NCBI GenBank assembly: GCA_900766135.1
Contig: CAAFUF010000043.1
Span: 1 to 64,000 of the forward strand
Direction: 5' to 3'
DNA length: 64,000 nucleotides
Source: Paenibacillaceae bacterium
Lineage (GTDB): Bacteria > Bacillota > Bacilli > Paenibacillales > Paenibacillaceae
The notes under the pieces were generated by a model. That model ran no database searches. It saw only the letters and a list, made by a program, of their open reading frames with translations, and was not told the DNA's origin. Below are positions 26,000-34,536 of the stretch, piece after piece. The number at the start of each line of letters is the position of its first letter. Position 1 is the stretch's first letter. The translations under genes and the position numbers were made by a program.

Positions 26000-28369
26000 T
26001 TGGGGGAAACCATGGAACTTCAGGTTGTTACCGAACTGTTGCAGAGTCAACCGAAATTGCGCTCCCGGATCGTTCGCCGCATCCGGAATGCTTACCGATA
26101 CGATACCGCCTTTTGGCGATCCGCCGTTGCCGGCCCCTGGGGGGCCGGCATGTTCGCGTTTGGCCTGCTGGCGTTGGGCATGCCGACGGGACTTGGCACC
26201 GCGGTCGACCTGCTGCTGTTCCTGCTGGCCGGAACGATGGGCCTGTACCTGACCGCCCACGTTGTCGCGCTGTTGCTGGCCTTGATCGGCGTACCGATCC
26301 CCCGCTTGTTCACGGGGGCGGTCCTGTTTGATTTTGCCGCCGTTTTCGTCATATTCAACTATAACGAAGTATCCCCGGCCGCGGCTGCGGTCGTGGCCGG
26401 GATCATCAGCCTGGCGGGGATCGCCGCCGGGCTGTTCGGGGGAACGCTCGCCAGCCGTCGCCTCCGGCTGCGCCACAAAGCCGCAGCCGCCCTGATGGCG
26501 GCGCTGCTCGTTACGGCGGCCGCGATCTGGCCGTTCGCGGCCGGGAACGACTCCGCCGTGCCGGCCTTCCAAGGCGCGCAAAGCGCCGGGATGCAGGAAG
26601 CCGGCGACGTCGATGGAGCTCCCGCTGCGGCCGTGCCGAGTCTGGCCGACCAGCTCGGCAGCCCCGCCGAGCCCGGGCCCTATGAAGTGTCGACCTTGAC
26701 GTACGGCAGCGGGAATGACGCCTGGCAGCCTGAATTCGGCGAAGCGGTCGACATCACCTCCGAGGCGGTGGATGCCTCGGCTTATATCAAGAAGTGGTCG
26801 GTCTACCGGACCGCTTATTGGGGATTTAATCAGCGCGCTTTGCCGCTGAACGGGAGGGTCTGGATGCCGGCGGCGGCCGAAGGAAGCGCCGACGCCGAGG
26901 GCCCGGGACGTTTCCCGCTCGTCCTGATCGTACACGGCAATCACCTGATGGAGGATTTCTCCGACGACGGGTACGCCTATCTCGGGGAGCTGCTGGCCAG
27001 CCGCGGGTTCATCGCCGTCTCCGTTGACGAGAATTTTCTGAATTATTCCGTGTGGACGGGGATTCCCGATAACGATATGAAGGTCCGGGCCTGGATCCTG
27101 CTGAAGCATTTGCAGCAGATCGGCGATTTCGCCGCCGAACCCGGCAACCCGTTGTACGGCAAAATCGACTTCACCCGCATCGGCCTGGTCGGCCATTCCC
27201 GCGGCGGGCAGGCGGTCGCGATGGCCGCGGATTACAAGGATTGGTTCGGGGACGACGCCGAGTTGATGCAACGCTTGGCCTCCTGCCGGATCGAAGCGGT
27301 CGCCGCCATTGCTCCCACCGACAGGAAGGTGGACGGGAAGTTTACCCAGTTGAAGGATGTCAGCTATCTGACGCTGCAAGGCGCGCGGGACGGCGACGTG
27401 AGCGATTTTGACGGCGACCGGCAGTATATGCGGACGAGTTATTCGCAAGGCGGGGGCCGGTTCAAGGCCTCGCTGTACATCGGGGACGCCAATCACAGCC
27501 AATTCAACAGCAGTTGGGGCGGCCGCGACGTTAGCTATCCGAAGGGCATCCTGCTGAGCCGCGACGGGATGCTGTCGCCTGCCGAGCAACGAGGTATCGC
27601 CAAGGTGTACCTCTCGGCTTTCTTCGAGGAAACGCTGCAAAGCGGAGAGCCCGGCCGGTACCTCCCGCTGCTGCAAGATTACCGCACCGGGTTGGCCTGG
27701 CTCCCGGACACCGCGTATTACAACCGGTTCGAGAGCGACGCGTTTACCGCTTGGGCCCGCTACGACGAGGATTCGAACCGCATAACGCTGCCCGGCGGCG
27801 GCAAAGCGGAGGCCAGCGCGTTGTCCTGGAAGGAAGAAGATGCGAAAAACCGTCAAAACGGCGGCAAGCCGTCCCGCGGAATCGTCCTGGAACGCCGGCA
27901 AAACGGCGACGGCGACGAGCCTTCCGTTTACGCGCTGACCTGGGAACACGGTGCTCCCTTGCCGGCCGGCGGCAAGCTGGAGGAGCTGGCGTTCTCGTTG
28001 ACCGACCGCAGCTTCGAGCTGGAGGACGACGATACGCCAAACGCGGCGTTGGCCTCGGGAACCGTAGCGCTGGAGGTCGAGCTGACCGACGGCAATGGCA
28101 CCTCCGTCCGCTTGCCTCTGGCATGGTTCATGGATACCGAGCCGCTCCCGGTTACCTCGTTTACGATCCACCCTTGGCTGGATCGCCATCTGTCGGGAGG
28201 CAAATACAAGCATCCGACGGAAGCGGTGTTCCAGACGTACCGGCTGTCCCTGGCGGATTTCGCGGCGGCCCAACCGGATTTCGCTCCGGAGACCGGAATC
28301 CAGGGACTCTCCTTCCGTTTGAGCGGCGGCTCCGCCAAGCTGATGCTGGACGACATCGGGGTCTACTGA
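26000..28369 (+). CDS. large membrane-anchored alpha/beta hydrolase
   Basis: The product is 789 residues. After a short basic N-terminus there are about five hydrophobic segments (41-62, 70-97, 103-121, 128-149 and 161-181), a linker rich in Ala and Gly, and then an alpha/beta-hydrolase domain. That domain shows an oxyanion region VLIVHGNHL, the nucleophile Ser near 400 in GLVGHSRGG, likely acid Asp in GARDGDVSDFDG, and His near 499 in DANHSQF. About 230 more residues follow, probably a beta-sandwich. TTG at 26000 has AGAGGAGAG about nine bases before it; ATG at 26012, just after GGGGGA, is an alternative. The substrate is unknown; an esterase or lipase-like activity outside the membrane is plausible. 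Confidence 0.85.
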   Translation: MGETMELQVVTELLQSQPKLRSRIVRRIRNAYRYDTAFWRSAVAGPWGAGMFAFGLLALGMPTGLGTAVDLLLFLLAGTMGLYLTAHVVALLLALIGVPIPRLFTGAVLFDFAAVFVIFNYNEVSPAAAAVVAGIISLAGIAAGLFGGTLASRRLRLRHKAAAALMAALLVTAAAIWPFAAGNDSAVPAFQGAQSAGMQEAGDVDGAPAAAVPSLADQLGSPAEPGPYEVSTLTYGSGNDAWQPEFGEAVDITSEAVDASAYIKKWSVYRTAYWGFNQRALPLNGRVWMPAAAEGSADAEGPGRFPLVLIVHGNHLMEDFSDDGYAYLGELLASRGFIAVSVDENFLNYSVWTGIPDNDMKVRAWILLKHLQQIGDFAAEPGNPLYGKIDFTRIGLVGHSRGGQAVAMAADYKDWFGDDAELMQRLASCRIEAVAAIAPTDRKVDGKFTQLKDVSYLTLQGARDGDVSDFDGDRQYMRTSYSQGGGRFKASLYIGDANHSQFNSSWGGRDVSYPKGILLSRDGMLSPAEQRGIAKVYLSAFFEETLQSGEPGRYLPLLQDYRTGLAWLPDTAYYNRFESDAFTAWARYDEDSNRITLPGGGKAEASALSWKEEDAKNRQNGGKPSRGIVLERRQNGDGDEPSVYALTWEHGAPLPAGGKLEELAFSLTDRSFELEDDDTPNAALASGTVALEVELTDGNGTSVRLPLAWFMDTEPLPVTSFTIHPWLDRHLSGGKYKHPTEAVFQTYRLSLADFAAAQPDFAPETGIQGLSFRLSGGSAKLMLDDIGVY

Positions 28370-28374
28370 CACGC

Positions 28375-28430
28375 AAAAAAACGCTTATCCCTGCAGCCAC
28401 CTGGCCGCGCATTGGGATAAGCGTTTTTTT
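28375..28430. terminator. strong bidirectional terminator
   Basis: AAAAAAACGCTTATCCC and GGGATAAGCGTTTTTTT are perfect complements over 17 bases around a 22-base loop. It serves the hydrolase gene on the plus strand and the GbsR gene on the minus strand. Confidence 0.95.
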
Positions 28431-28440
28431 ATGACGAACA

Positions 28441-28998
28441 TTAGGATTCGGTTTCTTTCGGTACCAGCTTGTAAATCTCTCCGCTTTCCATCGTATCGAT
28501 CAGCCGGTCCAGCCATTCGTAATACTTCACCGTTTCTTTCATCTTGCGCACGTCTTCCTCCAGCACCCGGCGGAGCGGTCCCTCCGTCTCCTCCGTCATC
28601 GCTTTGGACAATTCCTCAATCGAGCGGCGCAGAACCAGAATATTGCTCTCCACCGCCTTTCTCCATTTAATCGCGAAAAAGTCCGTAAACGTCTGGTACC
28701 AGTCGTACTCCACTTCATATAAGTCCTTGCGGGAGCCTTTCTCCCACACTTTATTGACCATTTTGAGATCCAGCAGGGTGCGGACTCCCGTACTCATACT
28801 GGTTTTGCTCATTTTCATTTCCATGCCCATCTCGTCAAGAGTCATCGGCTTGTCGGCAAAGAAGAGCAGACCGTACAAGTGCCCTGTCGATAAGGAAACT
28901 CCGTACAAATCCATGTTTCGGCCGATCGCCTCGATCACCCGCTTGCGAACCTTCATTAATAATGCCTGTTGCTCATCGGTGAGCTGGTCCAAGCTCAT
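28441..28998 (-). CDS. GbsR/OpcR-type regulator of glycine betaine uptake
   Basis: The product is 185 residues, the usual GbsR length (about 180). A MarR-like winged helix-turn-helix lies at about 40-85 (GLLFFADKPMTLDEMGMEMK, KTSMSTGVRTLLDL), followed by a long helical part with aromatic residues (LYEVEYDWYQTFTDFFAIKW) where choline or betaine binds in B. subtilis GbsR. GGAGG precedes ATG. It diverges from the opuA operon, so repression of OpuA, relieved by osmolyte or salt signals, is the natural inference. Confidence 0.93.
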   Translation of the reverse strand: MSLDQLTDEQQALLMKVRKRVIEAIGRNMDLYGVSLSTGHLYGLLFFADKPMTLDEMGMEMKMSKTSMSTGVRTLLDLKMVNKVWEKGSRKDLYEVEYDWYQTFTDFFAIKWRKAVESNILVLRRSIEELSKAMTEETEGPLRRVLEEDVRKMKETVKYYEWLDRLIDTMESGEIYKLVPKETES

Positions 28999-29351
28999 GC
29001 TTGTAACCTCCTATCCATTTGCAAAAAAGACCTCTCCGGCTGTCACGCGTCGATCCCGCAAAACCTCTAAATCGCTATGCGGCTCAACGCTTATTCTATC
29101 TTAAGAAAGTCAAGCCCAAATGTAAAGAAGCAGCCTAGGGAGCATTTAGGAGGATTTCGGAGTTATCCGGAGGTTCGTTATGTTCAGTTTTTTCTGTACG
29201 TTCCTTACGTACGGTTTTGGTCTTTGCGCTATCGACGCGGGCTTTGTTACACTTACATCACGGATTGATGCGATACCGTCTCGCCAAGTTATTGGTTGCA
29301 GCGAAGCCGTATCGAAGGGGGAACTCGAGGATCTAGAAAAGGAGTGAATCT
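28999..29351. promoter_or_regulatory. gbsR-opuA divergent control region
   Basis: These 353 bases hold no gene. An inverted repeat GTACG-TTCCTTA-CGTAC at 29196-29212, flanked by T-runs, is the best operator candidate for the GbsR-like protein. No high-quality -35/-10 pair stands out. GAAAAGGAGTG at the right end is the ribosome site for opuAA. Confidence 0.45.
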
Positions 29352-30599
29352 ATGAATCAGCCATTATTGCAAGTTCGTGAAGTCAGTAAATTATTTGGCC
29401 CACATGCCGAGTCGGGCATTCCATTATTGAAGGAAGGTTACGCCAAAGAGCGCCTGCTTAAAGAAAAAGGCATCACCGTCGGCGTCGGACAGGTCAGCCT
29501 GGATATCCGGGAAGGCGAGATTTTCGTCATCATGGGCTTGTCCGGGAGCGGCAAATCGACGCTGGTGCGCATGCTCAATCGATTGATTGAGCCGACGGCC
29601 GGAGAGATCCTGCTGCATGGCCGCGACCTCCGTAAAATGAACAAAGCCGAGCTACGCGAGGTACGCCGCAAATCGATTAGCATGGTGTTCCAGAAGTTCG
29701 CCTTATTCCCGCACCGAACCGTCCTCCAGAACGTGGAATACGGACTGGAAATCCAGAAGGTGGCGAAAAATGAACGCCGCGACAAAGCGATGCAAGCCCT
29801 AGAGCTTGTCGGCTTGAAGGGCTGGGAGCACAAGATGCCGGATCAGCTGAGCGGCGGCATGCAGCAACGGGTCGGCTTGGCCCGCGCGCTCGCCAATGAC
29901 CCGGAAGTCCTGCTGATGGACGAAGCGTTTAGCGCGCTTGACCCGCTCATTCGCCGCGACATGCAAGACGAACTGTTGGAGCTTCAGGAGAAGATGAAGA
30001 AAACGATCGTCTTCATTACGCATGATCTGGACGAGGCGCTTCGCCTCGGCGACCGGATCGCCTTGATGAAGGATGGTGCGCTCGTCCAGATCGGCACGCC
30101 GGAGGAAATGCTGATGAACCCGGCCAACCGTTATGTCGAACGGTTCATCGAGGACGTGGATCTGTCTAAGGTGTTGACCGCGGCCCGCGTGATGCGCCGA
30201 CCGGAGACGGTCACGCTGGATCGGGGCCCGCGCGTCGCCCTCGAATTAATGCGCGAACGGGGGATCTCCAATCTGTTCGTCATCGGACGCGGCAAGCGCC
30301 TGCTCGGCGTGATTACGGCCGAAGATGCCTCCCGCGCTGCCAAGACCGGCGCCGGCCTGGAGGAAATCCTGATGACGGACGGCCCCCGCGTGGCCCCGGA
30401 CACCGTATTAAGCGACCTCTTTGAAGTCACCAGTTCTTCCAAGGTTCCGGTGGCGGTCGTTGACGAACAAGAGCGCTTGCTAGGTGTCATCATCCGCGGC
30501 GCTGTGCTGGGCGCCCTCGCCGGAGAAACCCATCATCATCCAGAGGAGGTGAGCACAGATGAAGTCAATACCGAAATTACCGTTGGCCGAGTGGATTGA
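29352..30599 (+). CDS. opuAA: glycine betaine ABC transporter ATPase
   Basis: The product is 415 residues (OpuAA is near 418). Family-specific N-terminal sequence (VREVSKLFGPH, LLKEGYAKERLLKEKGITVG) precedes Walker A GLSGSGKST, signature LSGGMQQRVGLARAL and Walker B VLLMDEAFSALDP. A tandem CBS domain follows at about 285-395 (MRRPETVTLDRGPRVALELM, APDTVLSDLFEVTSSSKVPV), which in related OpuA systems senses ionic strength or cyclic-di-AMP. The stop lies 41 bases into the permease gene. Confidence 0.97.
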   Translation: MNQPLLQVREVSKLFGPHAESGIPLLKEGYAKERLLKEKGITVGVGQVSLDIREGEIFVIMGLSGSGKSTLVRMLNRLIEPTAGEILLHGRDLRKMNKAELREVRRKSISMVFQKFALFPHRTVLQNVEYGLEIQKVAKNERRDKAMQALELVGLKGWEHKMPDQLSGGMQQRVGLARALANDPEVLLMDEAFSALDPLIRRDMQDELLELQEKMKKTIVFITHDLDEALRLGDRIALMKDGALVQIGTPEEMLMNPANRYVERFIEDVDLSKVLTAARVMRRPETVTLDRGPRVALELMRERGISNLFVIGRGKRLLGVITAEDASRAAKTGAGLEEILMTDGPRVAPDTVLSDLFEVTSSSKVPVAVVDEQERLLGVIIRGAVLGALAGETHHHPEEVSTDEVNTEITVGRVD

Positions 30600-31404
30600 A
30601 TCGCTAGTCGACGGAATGGAACGGACGCTTGGCGGATTTTTCGACGGACTGTCCATGGTGATCGAATCGATCGTCGACTTCTTCGCCGGAGTGTTTTTGC
30701 TGCCGCACCCCCTGCTCTTTATTGCCATCATCGGCATCCTCGCTTATTTAATCGGAAAATGGCAGCTGGCCCTCTTCACCGTCATCGGTTTTCTGTTGAT
30801 CGACAATCTCGGTTATTGGGACGAAACGATGAATACGTTAGGCCTGGTCATTACCTCCGGCCTGTTTTCGATCCTGCTGGGGATTCCGATCGGCATTTGG
30901 AGCGCCTACAGCAAACTGGTCCACCGGATCGTTTCGCCGTTGCTGGATTTCATGCAGACGATGCCGGCGTTCGTTTATCTGCTTCCGGCCGTCACTTTCT
31001 TCAGCCTCGGCGTCGTTCCGGGGGTGATCGCCTCGGTGATCTTCGCCATCCCGCCGACGATCCGGCTCACTTATCTGGGGATCAAGCAAGTGTCCGGCGA
31101 GTTGACGGAGGCGGCTAACGCCTTCGGTTCCACGTCCTGGCAGAAGCTGTTCAAGGTGGAGCTGCCGCTCGCCATGCCTACGTTGATGGCCGGGGTGAAC
31201 CAGACGATCATGCTGTCGTTGTCGATGGTCGTCATCGCCTCGATGATCGGTGCGCAGGGCATCGGAGCTACCGTCTACCGGGCGGTGACCCAGTTGAAAA
31301 TCGGGCAAGGGTTTGAAGCCGGCTTGGCCGTGGTTGTCCTGGCCATCGTGCTTGACCGCTTTACGCAAAACCTGTTTAAATCCAAACCACAAAGGGGAGA
31401 TTAA
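30559..31404 (+). CDS. opuAB: glycine betaine ABC transporter permease
   Basis: The product is 281 residues, as for OpuAB. An amphipathic N-terminus (LPLAEWIESLVDGMERTLGG) precedes seven or eight membrane segments. The EAA-type loop (TEAANAFGSTSWQKLFKVEL) contacts the ATPase, and the QTIMLSLSMVVIASMIGA block is diagnostic of ProW/OpuAB. AGAGGAGGTGA precedes ATG. The 41-base overlap with opuAA suggests coupled translation. Confidence 0.97.
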   Translation: MKSIPKLPLAEWIESLVDGMERTLGGFFDGLSMVIESIVDFFAGVFLLPHPLLFIAIIGILAYLIGKWQLALFTVIGFLLIDNLGYWDETMNTLGLVITSGLFSILLGIPIGIWSAYSKLVHRIVSPLLDFMQTMPAFVYLLPAVTFFSLGVVPGVIASVIFAIPPTIRLTYLGIKQVSGELTEAANAFGSTSWQKLFKVELPLAMPTLMAGVNQTIMLSLSMVVIASMIGAQGIGATVYRAVTQLKIGQGFEAGLAVVVLAIVLDRFTQNLFKSKPQRGD

Positions 31405-31405
31405 G

Positions 31406-32350
31406 ATGAACATGAAGAAGACAAGGAAGTTGATGGTGCTGGCGGGATTGGTGAGCCTATTGGCGTTGTCCGCCTGCGGGCAAGCGAATAATGCCACGGC
31501 CGGTAGCGGGAACAAGGAGGCCTCGGCGAACGGGGGGGCTGGCAACGCCTCCGCCGGAGCGATCGGTGAGCAAGTCGACTACGAAATCATCGGCATCGAC
31601 CCCGGCGCCGGGATTATGAAGGCAACCAGCCAAGCGATCGAAACCTACGGCTTGACGGACTGGAAGCTGATTGAGGGCTCCGGCGCGGCGATGACGGCGA
31701 TGCTGGATAAAGCGGTCAAAACCGAAAAACCGATCATCATCACCGGCTGGACGCCCCACTGGATGTTCGCGAAATACGATCTGAAATATTTGGAGGATCC
31801 GCAGAAGGTGTACGGGGAAGCCGAAGAAATTCATACGTTGGCTCGGAAAGGCTTGAAGGAAGATCATCCGACGGCTTACGAATTCCTCGACCGCTTCGAG
31901 TGGACATCGGACGAAATGGGAGAGATCATGACGGCCATTCAGGAAGGCCAGGACCCGGCGGAAGCAGCTAAAACCTGGGCAGACGCCCATGCGGACCGCG
32001 TCGGCAGCTGGACCGAGGGCTTGACGCCGGTGGATGGCGATAAGCTCAAGCTGAGTTATGTAGCCTGGGATTCGGAGATCGCCAGCACGAACCTGCTGGA
32101 ATATGTACTGGAGAGCAAACTTGGGTATGACGTCGAGTCCTTGCAGGTCGAAGCCGGCCCGATGTGGACCGGCGTAGCCAGCGGTGACGTCGATGCGACC
32201 GCGGCCGCTTGGCTGCCGCTCACCCATGCGGATTACTGGGACAAATACGGCGAACAGCTGGAGGATCTCGGCGCCAACATGACCGGCGTCAAAACTGGCT
32301 TGGTCGTTCCGGCCTACATGAGCATCAACTCGATCGAAGATTTAAAGTAG
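31406..32350 (+). CDS. opuAC: glycine betaine binding lipoprotein
   Basis: ATG at 31406 follows AAAGGGGAG, one base after the opuAB stop, and opens a lipoprotein signal (LMVLAGLVSLLALSAC, Cys near 25). The 314-residue product then has a low-complexity linker and the OpuAC fold (VDYEIIGIDPGAGIMKATSQ). The aromatic cage residues are visible in TGWTPHWMF and WLPLTHADYW. It binds glycine betaine or proline betaine outside the cell and feeds the permease. It is the last gene of the operon. Confidence 0.97.
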   Translation: MNMKKTRKLMVLAGLVSLLALSACGQANNATAGSGNKEASANGGAGNASAGAIGEQVDYEIIGIDPGAGIMKATSQAIETYGLTDWKLIEGSGAAMTAMLDKAVKTEKPIIITGWTPHWMFAKYDLKYLEDPQKVYGEAEEIHTLARKGLKEDHPTAYEFLDRFEWTSDEMGEIMTAIQEGQDPAEAAKTWADAHADRVGSWTEGLTPVDGDKLKLSYVAWDSEIASTNLLEYVLESKLGYDVESLQVEAGPMWTGVASGDVDATAAAWLPLTHADYWDKYGEQLEDLGANMTGVKTGLVVPAYMSINSIEDLK

Positions 32351-32379
32351 TCTTGGATCGACTCTCTGGACCAATTCTC

Positions 32380-32573
32380 TGTATAACGGAACTCAGAGAC
32401 CTTATTTATCCATTTCCCGGCTATTTCCCGCTGTAACGGAACCCAAAGACCTTATTTGGCCCGAATGCCCGCAAATTGGCTGCTTTTACCCCAAATAAGG
32501 TCATCTCATTCCGTTAGCAGCGAAGAACACCTATAAAGTGTAGAAATAACGTCTCCTAGTTCCGTTAGCTAAT
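32380..32573. repeat. intergenic repeat cluster, family 2
   Basis: Two direct copies with core TAACGGAAC..A.AGACCTTATTT lie at about 32380-32408 and 32431-32462. Two inverted copies lie at about 32488-32520 and 32543-32573, the last one weaker. The inner pair shares exact arms TAACGGAA and GACCTTATTTGG on either side of a six-base mismatch, so it could form a long stem directly downstream of opuAC. Confidence 0.75.
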
Positions 32574-32671
32574 GAAGGTTCAAAAAGTCAGGTTTCGAGC
32601 ACCGAGAAGCTTGGATGAAGTTAGGAGTGAGTAGCGGAGCGTACGTTTGGGGTGCGTGAGTATCGGAGCGA

Positions 32672-32699
32672 CCGGCTGAATTCAAGATTCGACGTCGAA
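32672..32699. repeat. dispersed intergenic element, copy B
   Basis: CCGGCTGAATTCAAGATTCG and the next bases match copy A at 141-168 almost exactly. Upstream, the stretch from about 32583 with GGAGTGAGTAGCGGAGCG may belong to the same element in a more complete form. Confidence 0.6.
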
Positions 32700-32759
32700 T
32701 ATGCTGCCTTGTCTTGCTTCGTGATCGGAAGCTCACTTTTTGAACTACCTTTAATGAAA

Positions 32760-32794
32760 GGAAGAAGCCACCCCTGTTCGGGGTGGCTTCTTCA
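32760..32794 (-). terminator. strong hairpin downstream of the glycosyltransferase gene
   Basis: GAAGAAGCCACCCC and GGGGTGGCTTCTTC pair perfectly around a short loop. On the minus strand a T-rich stretch (CCTTTCATT) follows, which fits termination of the gene ending at 32886, although about 90 bases separate them. Confidence 0.7.
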
Positions 32795-32885
32795 CGTATA
32801 TATCAATTAAGAAGAGGGAGTATCTAAAGAATAACACCGGTTCCTTAAAGGAACATTACGGAAACCTGAAGATCAGCTTAAAATT

Positions 32886-34211
32886 TCATTTCCAAATCCG
32901 TTTGCGCTGCAGCGCCTCCTGCACATAGCCATAAACGGAAACCGGGCTCATCACCATTTGGTACAGCAGCACGTAGGCGACAAAGCCAAACAGGTTTTTG
33001 CGGATGCGCAGATGAAGTGAACGGAATACCTTTTTTTGATAACGGTACAGATTAAAGTTCTGAAAAAACGTTAGCGGAAGCACCAGCAGCGTAGCCGGCC
33101 CAACGATCCAGTAGATGCCGAAAAAGGCGAGAACCAAACCCGGCAGCCAACAGAAGGTATAAACCAAATCCAAATACGGCATCAACAAATTGCAGCCGGT
33201 CAAATACTTGGCATACACGGAAGGGTGATTCCACGGCTTCAGCATTTTTAGAGCCTCGATCATCCCCCGGGCCCAACGACTCCTTTGCCTGACGAGATGG
33301 CGGAACGACTCCGGAACGTCCGTAAAAGCGACTGCCAGCGGTTCAAAATACACCCGCCAACGCTGGGCCAAGAACTTCCACGTCAGCACGATATCCTCGC
33401 CGATCGCATCCGGCCAGCCTTGTACGGCGCGCACGGCTTCCGTTTTATAGAGAGAAAAGGCCCCTTGCGCCACCAGCGTCCCCTGAAACATGCCCTGCAG
33501 CCTTTTGATGCTCGCTATCCCGAGAAAATAATCCCATTCCTGCAGCTTGGCCCAGAAATTGTGGCGGCTATTGCGGACGAGCACCGCTCCCGCGACCGCG
33601 CAAACATCCGGAGGCGCCGCTTCCATGCGGGACACAATATGCTTGATCGCCAGCTTATGCAGCAGCGTATCCGCATCCAGAGTAATCATCAGCTCCGTCT
33701 CCACCAGGTTCAAAGCTGCGTTGAGCGCATGATTTTTGCCCGGCGTATTCTCCTCGATCACCAGCAGATCCAGTCCAAGCTCCCTGCCGGCAGCCTTGGC
33801 CCGCTCCGCCGTCTGGTCGGAGCAATTGTTGTCGATGACGATGACCTTCAGATGCCCCGAATACTCCTGTTCGCCCAAATAGGCGAGCGTGGTCCGGATC
33901 CCTCGCTCCTCGTTATGACAAGCGATCAACACGGTCACGGGCCGTTCGGGGGAGCCCTCCGGAAGCGGCGGCTGACGGTCCAGCAGCAGGCTGACGACCA
34001 TAAAGGCGTTCATGTATCCGGGAATATACGAAATCCCCGCGATGATCAGAATAGCTACAGGCAGCGAGACGAATCCCGCAAAGTCACGCAGCCAAGGCAT
34101 TGACACCCCGATGGAAAAAAGCATCCACAGGCTCGCCGCCGCATGGCTGATCCAAAATTTCTGTTGCACCGATATGTAGATGCGTTTGGGATCGTCGTAG
34201 TTGCGATTCAT
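32886..34211 (-). CDS. processive family-2 glycosyltransferase, membrane bound
   Basis: The product is 441 residues. Two N-terminal membrane helices (about 20-40 and 46-75) precede a GT-A domain with VTVLIACHNEERGIRTTLAY, the DxD metal site in LITLDADT, the acceptor motif IGEDIVLTWKF and QRSRWARG (QxxRW). C-terminal helices lie at about 335-390 and 405-425. This layout is that of HasA/NodC/IcaA-like enzymes that polymerise and extrude a polysaccharide. No partner gene for export or modification is adjacent, so the polymer cannot be named. Confidence 0.93.
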   Translation of the reverse strand: MNRNYDDPKRIYISVQQKFWISHAAASLWMLFSIGVSMPWLRDFAGFVSLPVAILIIAGISYIPGYMNAFMVVSLLLDRQPPLPEGSPERPVTVLIACHNEERGIRTTLAYLGEQEYSGHLKVIVIDNNCSDQTAERAKAAGRELGLDLLVIEENTPGKNHALNAALNLVETELMITLDADTLLHKLAIKHIVSRMEAAPPDVCAVAGAVLVRNSRHNFWAKLQEWDYFLGIASIKRLQGMFQGTLVAQGAFSLYKTEAVRAVQGWPDAIGEDIVLTWKFLAQRWRVYFEPLAVAFTDVPESFRHLVRQRSRWARGMIEALKMLKPWNHPSVYAKYLTGCNLLMPYLDLVYTFCWLPGLVLAFFGIYWIVGPATLLVLPLTFFQNFNLYRYQKKVFRSLHLRIRKNLFGFVAYVLLYQMVMSPVSVYGYVQEALQRKRIWK

Positions 34212-34322
34212 GATGCTCTCCCTGATCCGTGATAAAATGTAGGTCGTTTCATTATAAGCGGCGCCAGACAGTCCTGTAAATCACTTGACTCTATGGTAAA
34301 ATTTATCGTTTTCCGCCGAAAA

Positions 34323-34330
34323 GCCGATAC
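34323..34330 (+). promoter_or_regulatory. SigD-like -10 element before the YjfB-like gene
   Basis: GCCGATAC matches the motility sigma -10 consensus (GCCGATAT) at seven of eight positions and lies 22 bases before the start codon. A TAAA -35 is not present at the ideal spacing, though one occurs about 22 bases upstream. Confidence 0.4.
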
Positions 34331-34352
34331 AAAATGAATAGGAGGTGACAGG

Positions 34353-34532
34353 ATGGATATTGCCGCAACGTCCGTAGCCATGAGCCAAAGCGCGCTTTCT
34401 CAAGCCGTCGGCATCCGCGTGCTCAGCATGGCCAAAAACCAAGCCGAAATCCAAGGCCAGAATCTCGTGCAAATGTTGTCTCAAAGCCAAGTTCACCCGA
34501 CGCTCGGGAAAAACCTGGATATCAAAGTTTAA
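34353..34532 (+). CDS. YjfB-family small putative motility protein
   Basis: This 59-residue gene has a very strong GGAGGTGACAGG site before its ATG. The product (start MDIAATSVAMSQSALSQAVG, then IRVLSMAKNQAEIQGQNLVQ, MLSQS) fits the YjfB family, annotated as putative motility proteins. I recall that B. subtilis yjfB belongs to the SigD regulon, and a SigD-like -10 lies upstream here. No flagellar gene is in the window, so the motility link rests on family and promoter only. It diverges from the glycosyltransferase gene. Confidence 0.85.
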   Translation: MDIAATSVAMSQSALSQAVGIRVLSMAKNQAEIQGQNLVQMLSQSQVHPTLGKNLDIKV

Positions 34533-34536
34533 CGGT

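Larger units (their letters stand above)
32351..32885. other. gene-free stretch rich in repeats
   Basis: No gene is visible over these 535 bases. It holds four copies of a roughly 28-base repeat, the second copy of the element also seen near 141, and a strong hairpin at 32760-32794. Confidence 0.7.

Noticed and set aside
25754..28372. Very long minus-strand open frame (about 870 codons)
   Set aside because: It is the antisense shadow of the APC permease end and the alpha/beta hydrolase. The plus-strand proteins have clear motifs; the antisense product is Arg/Gln/His-rich without any.
29100..29340. Riboswitch or T-box leader before opuAA
   Set aside because: No specifier, T-box or known aptamer core is visible; only one inverted repeat.
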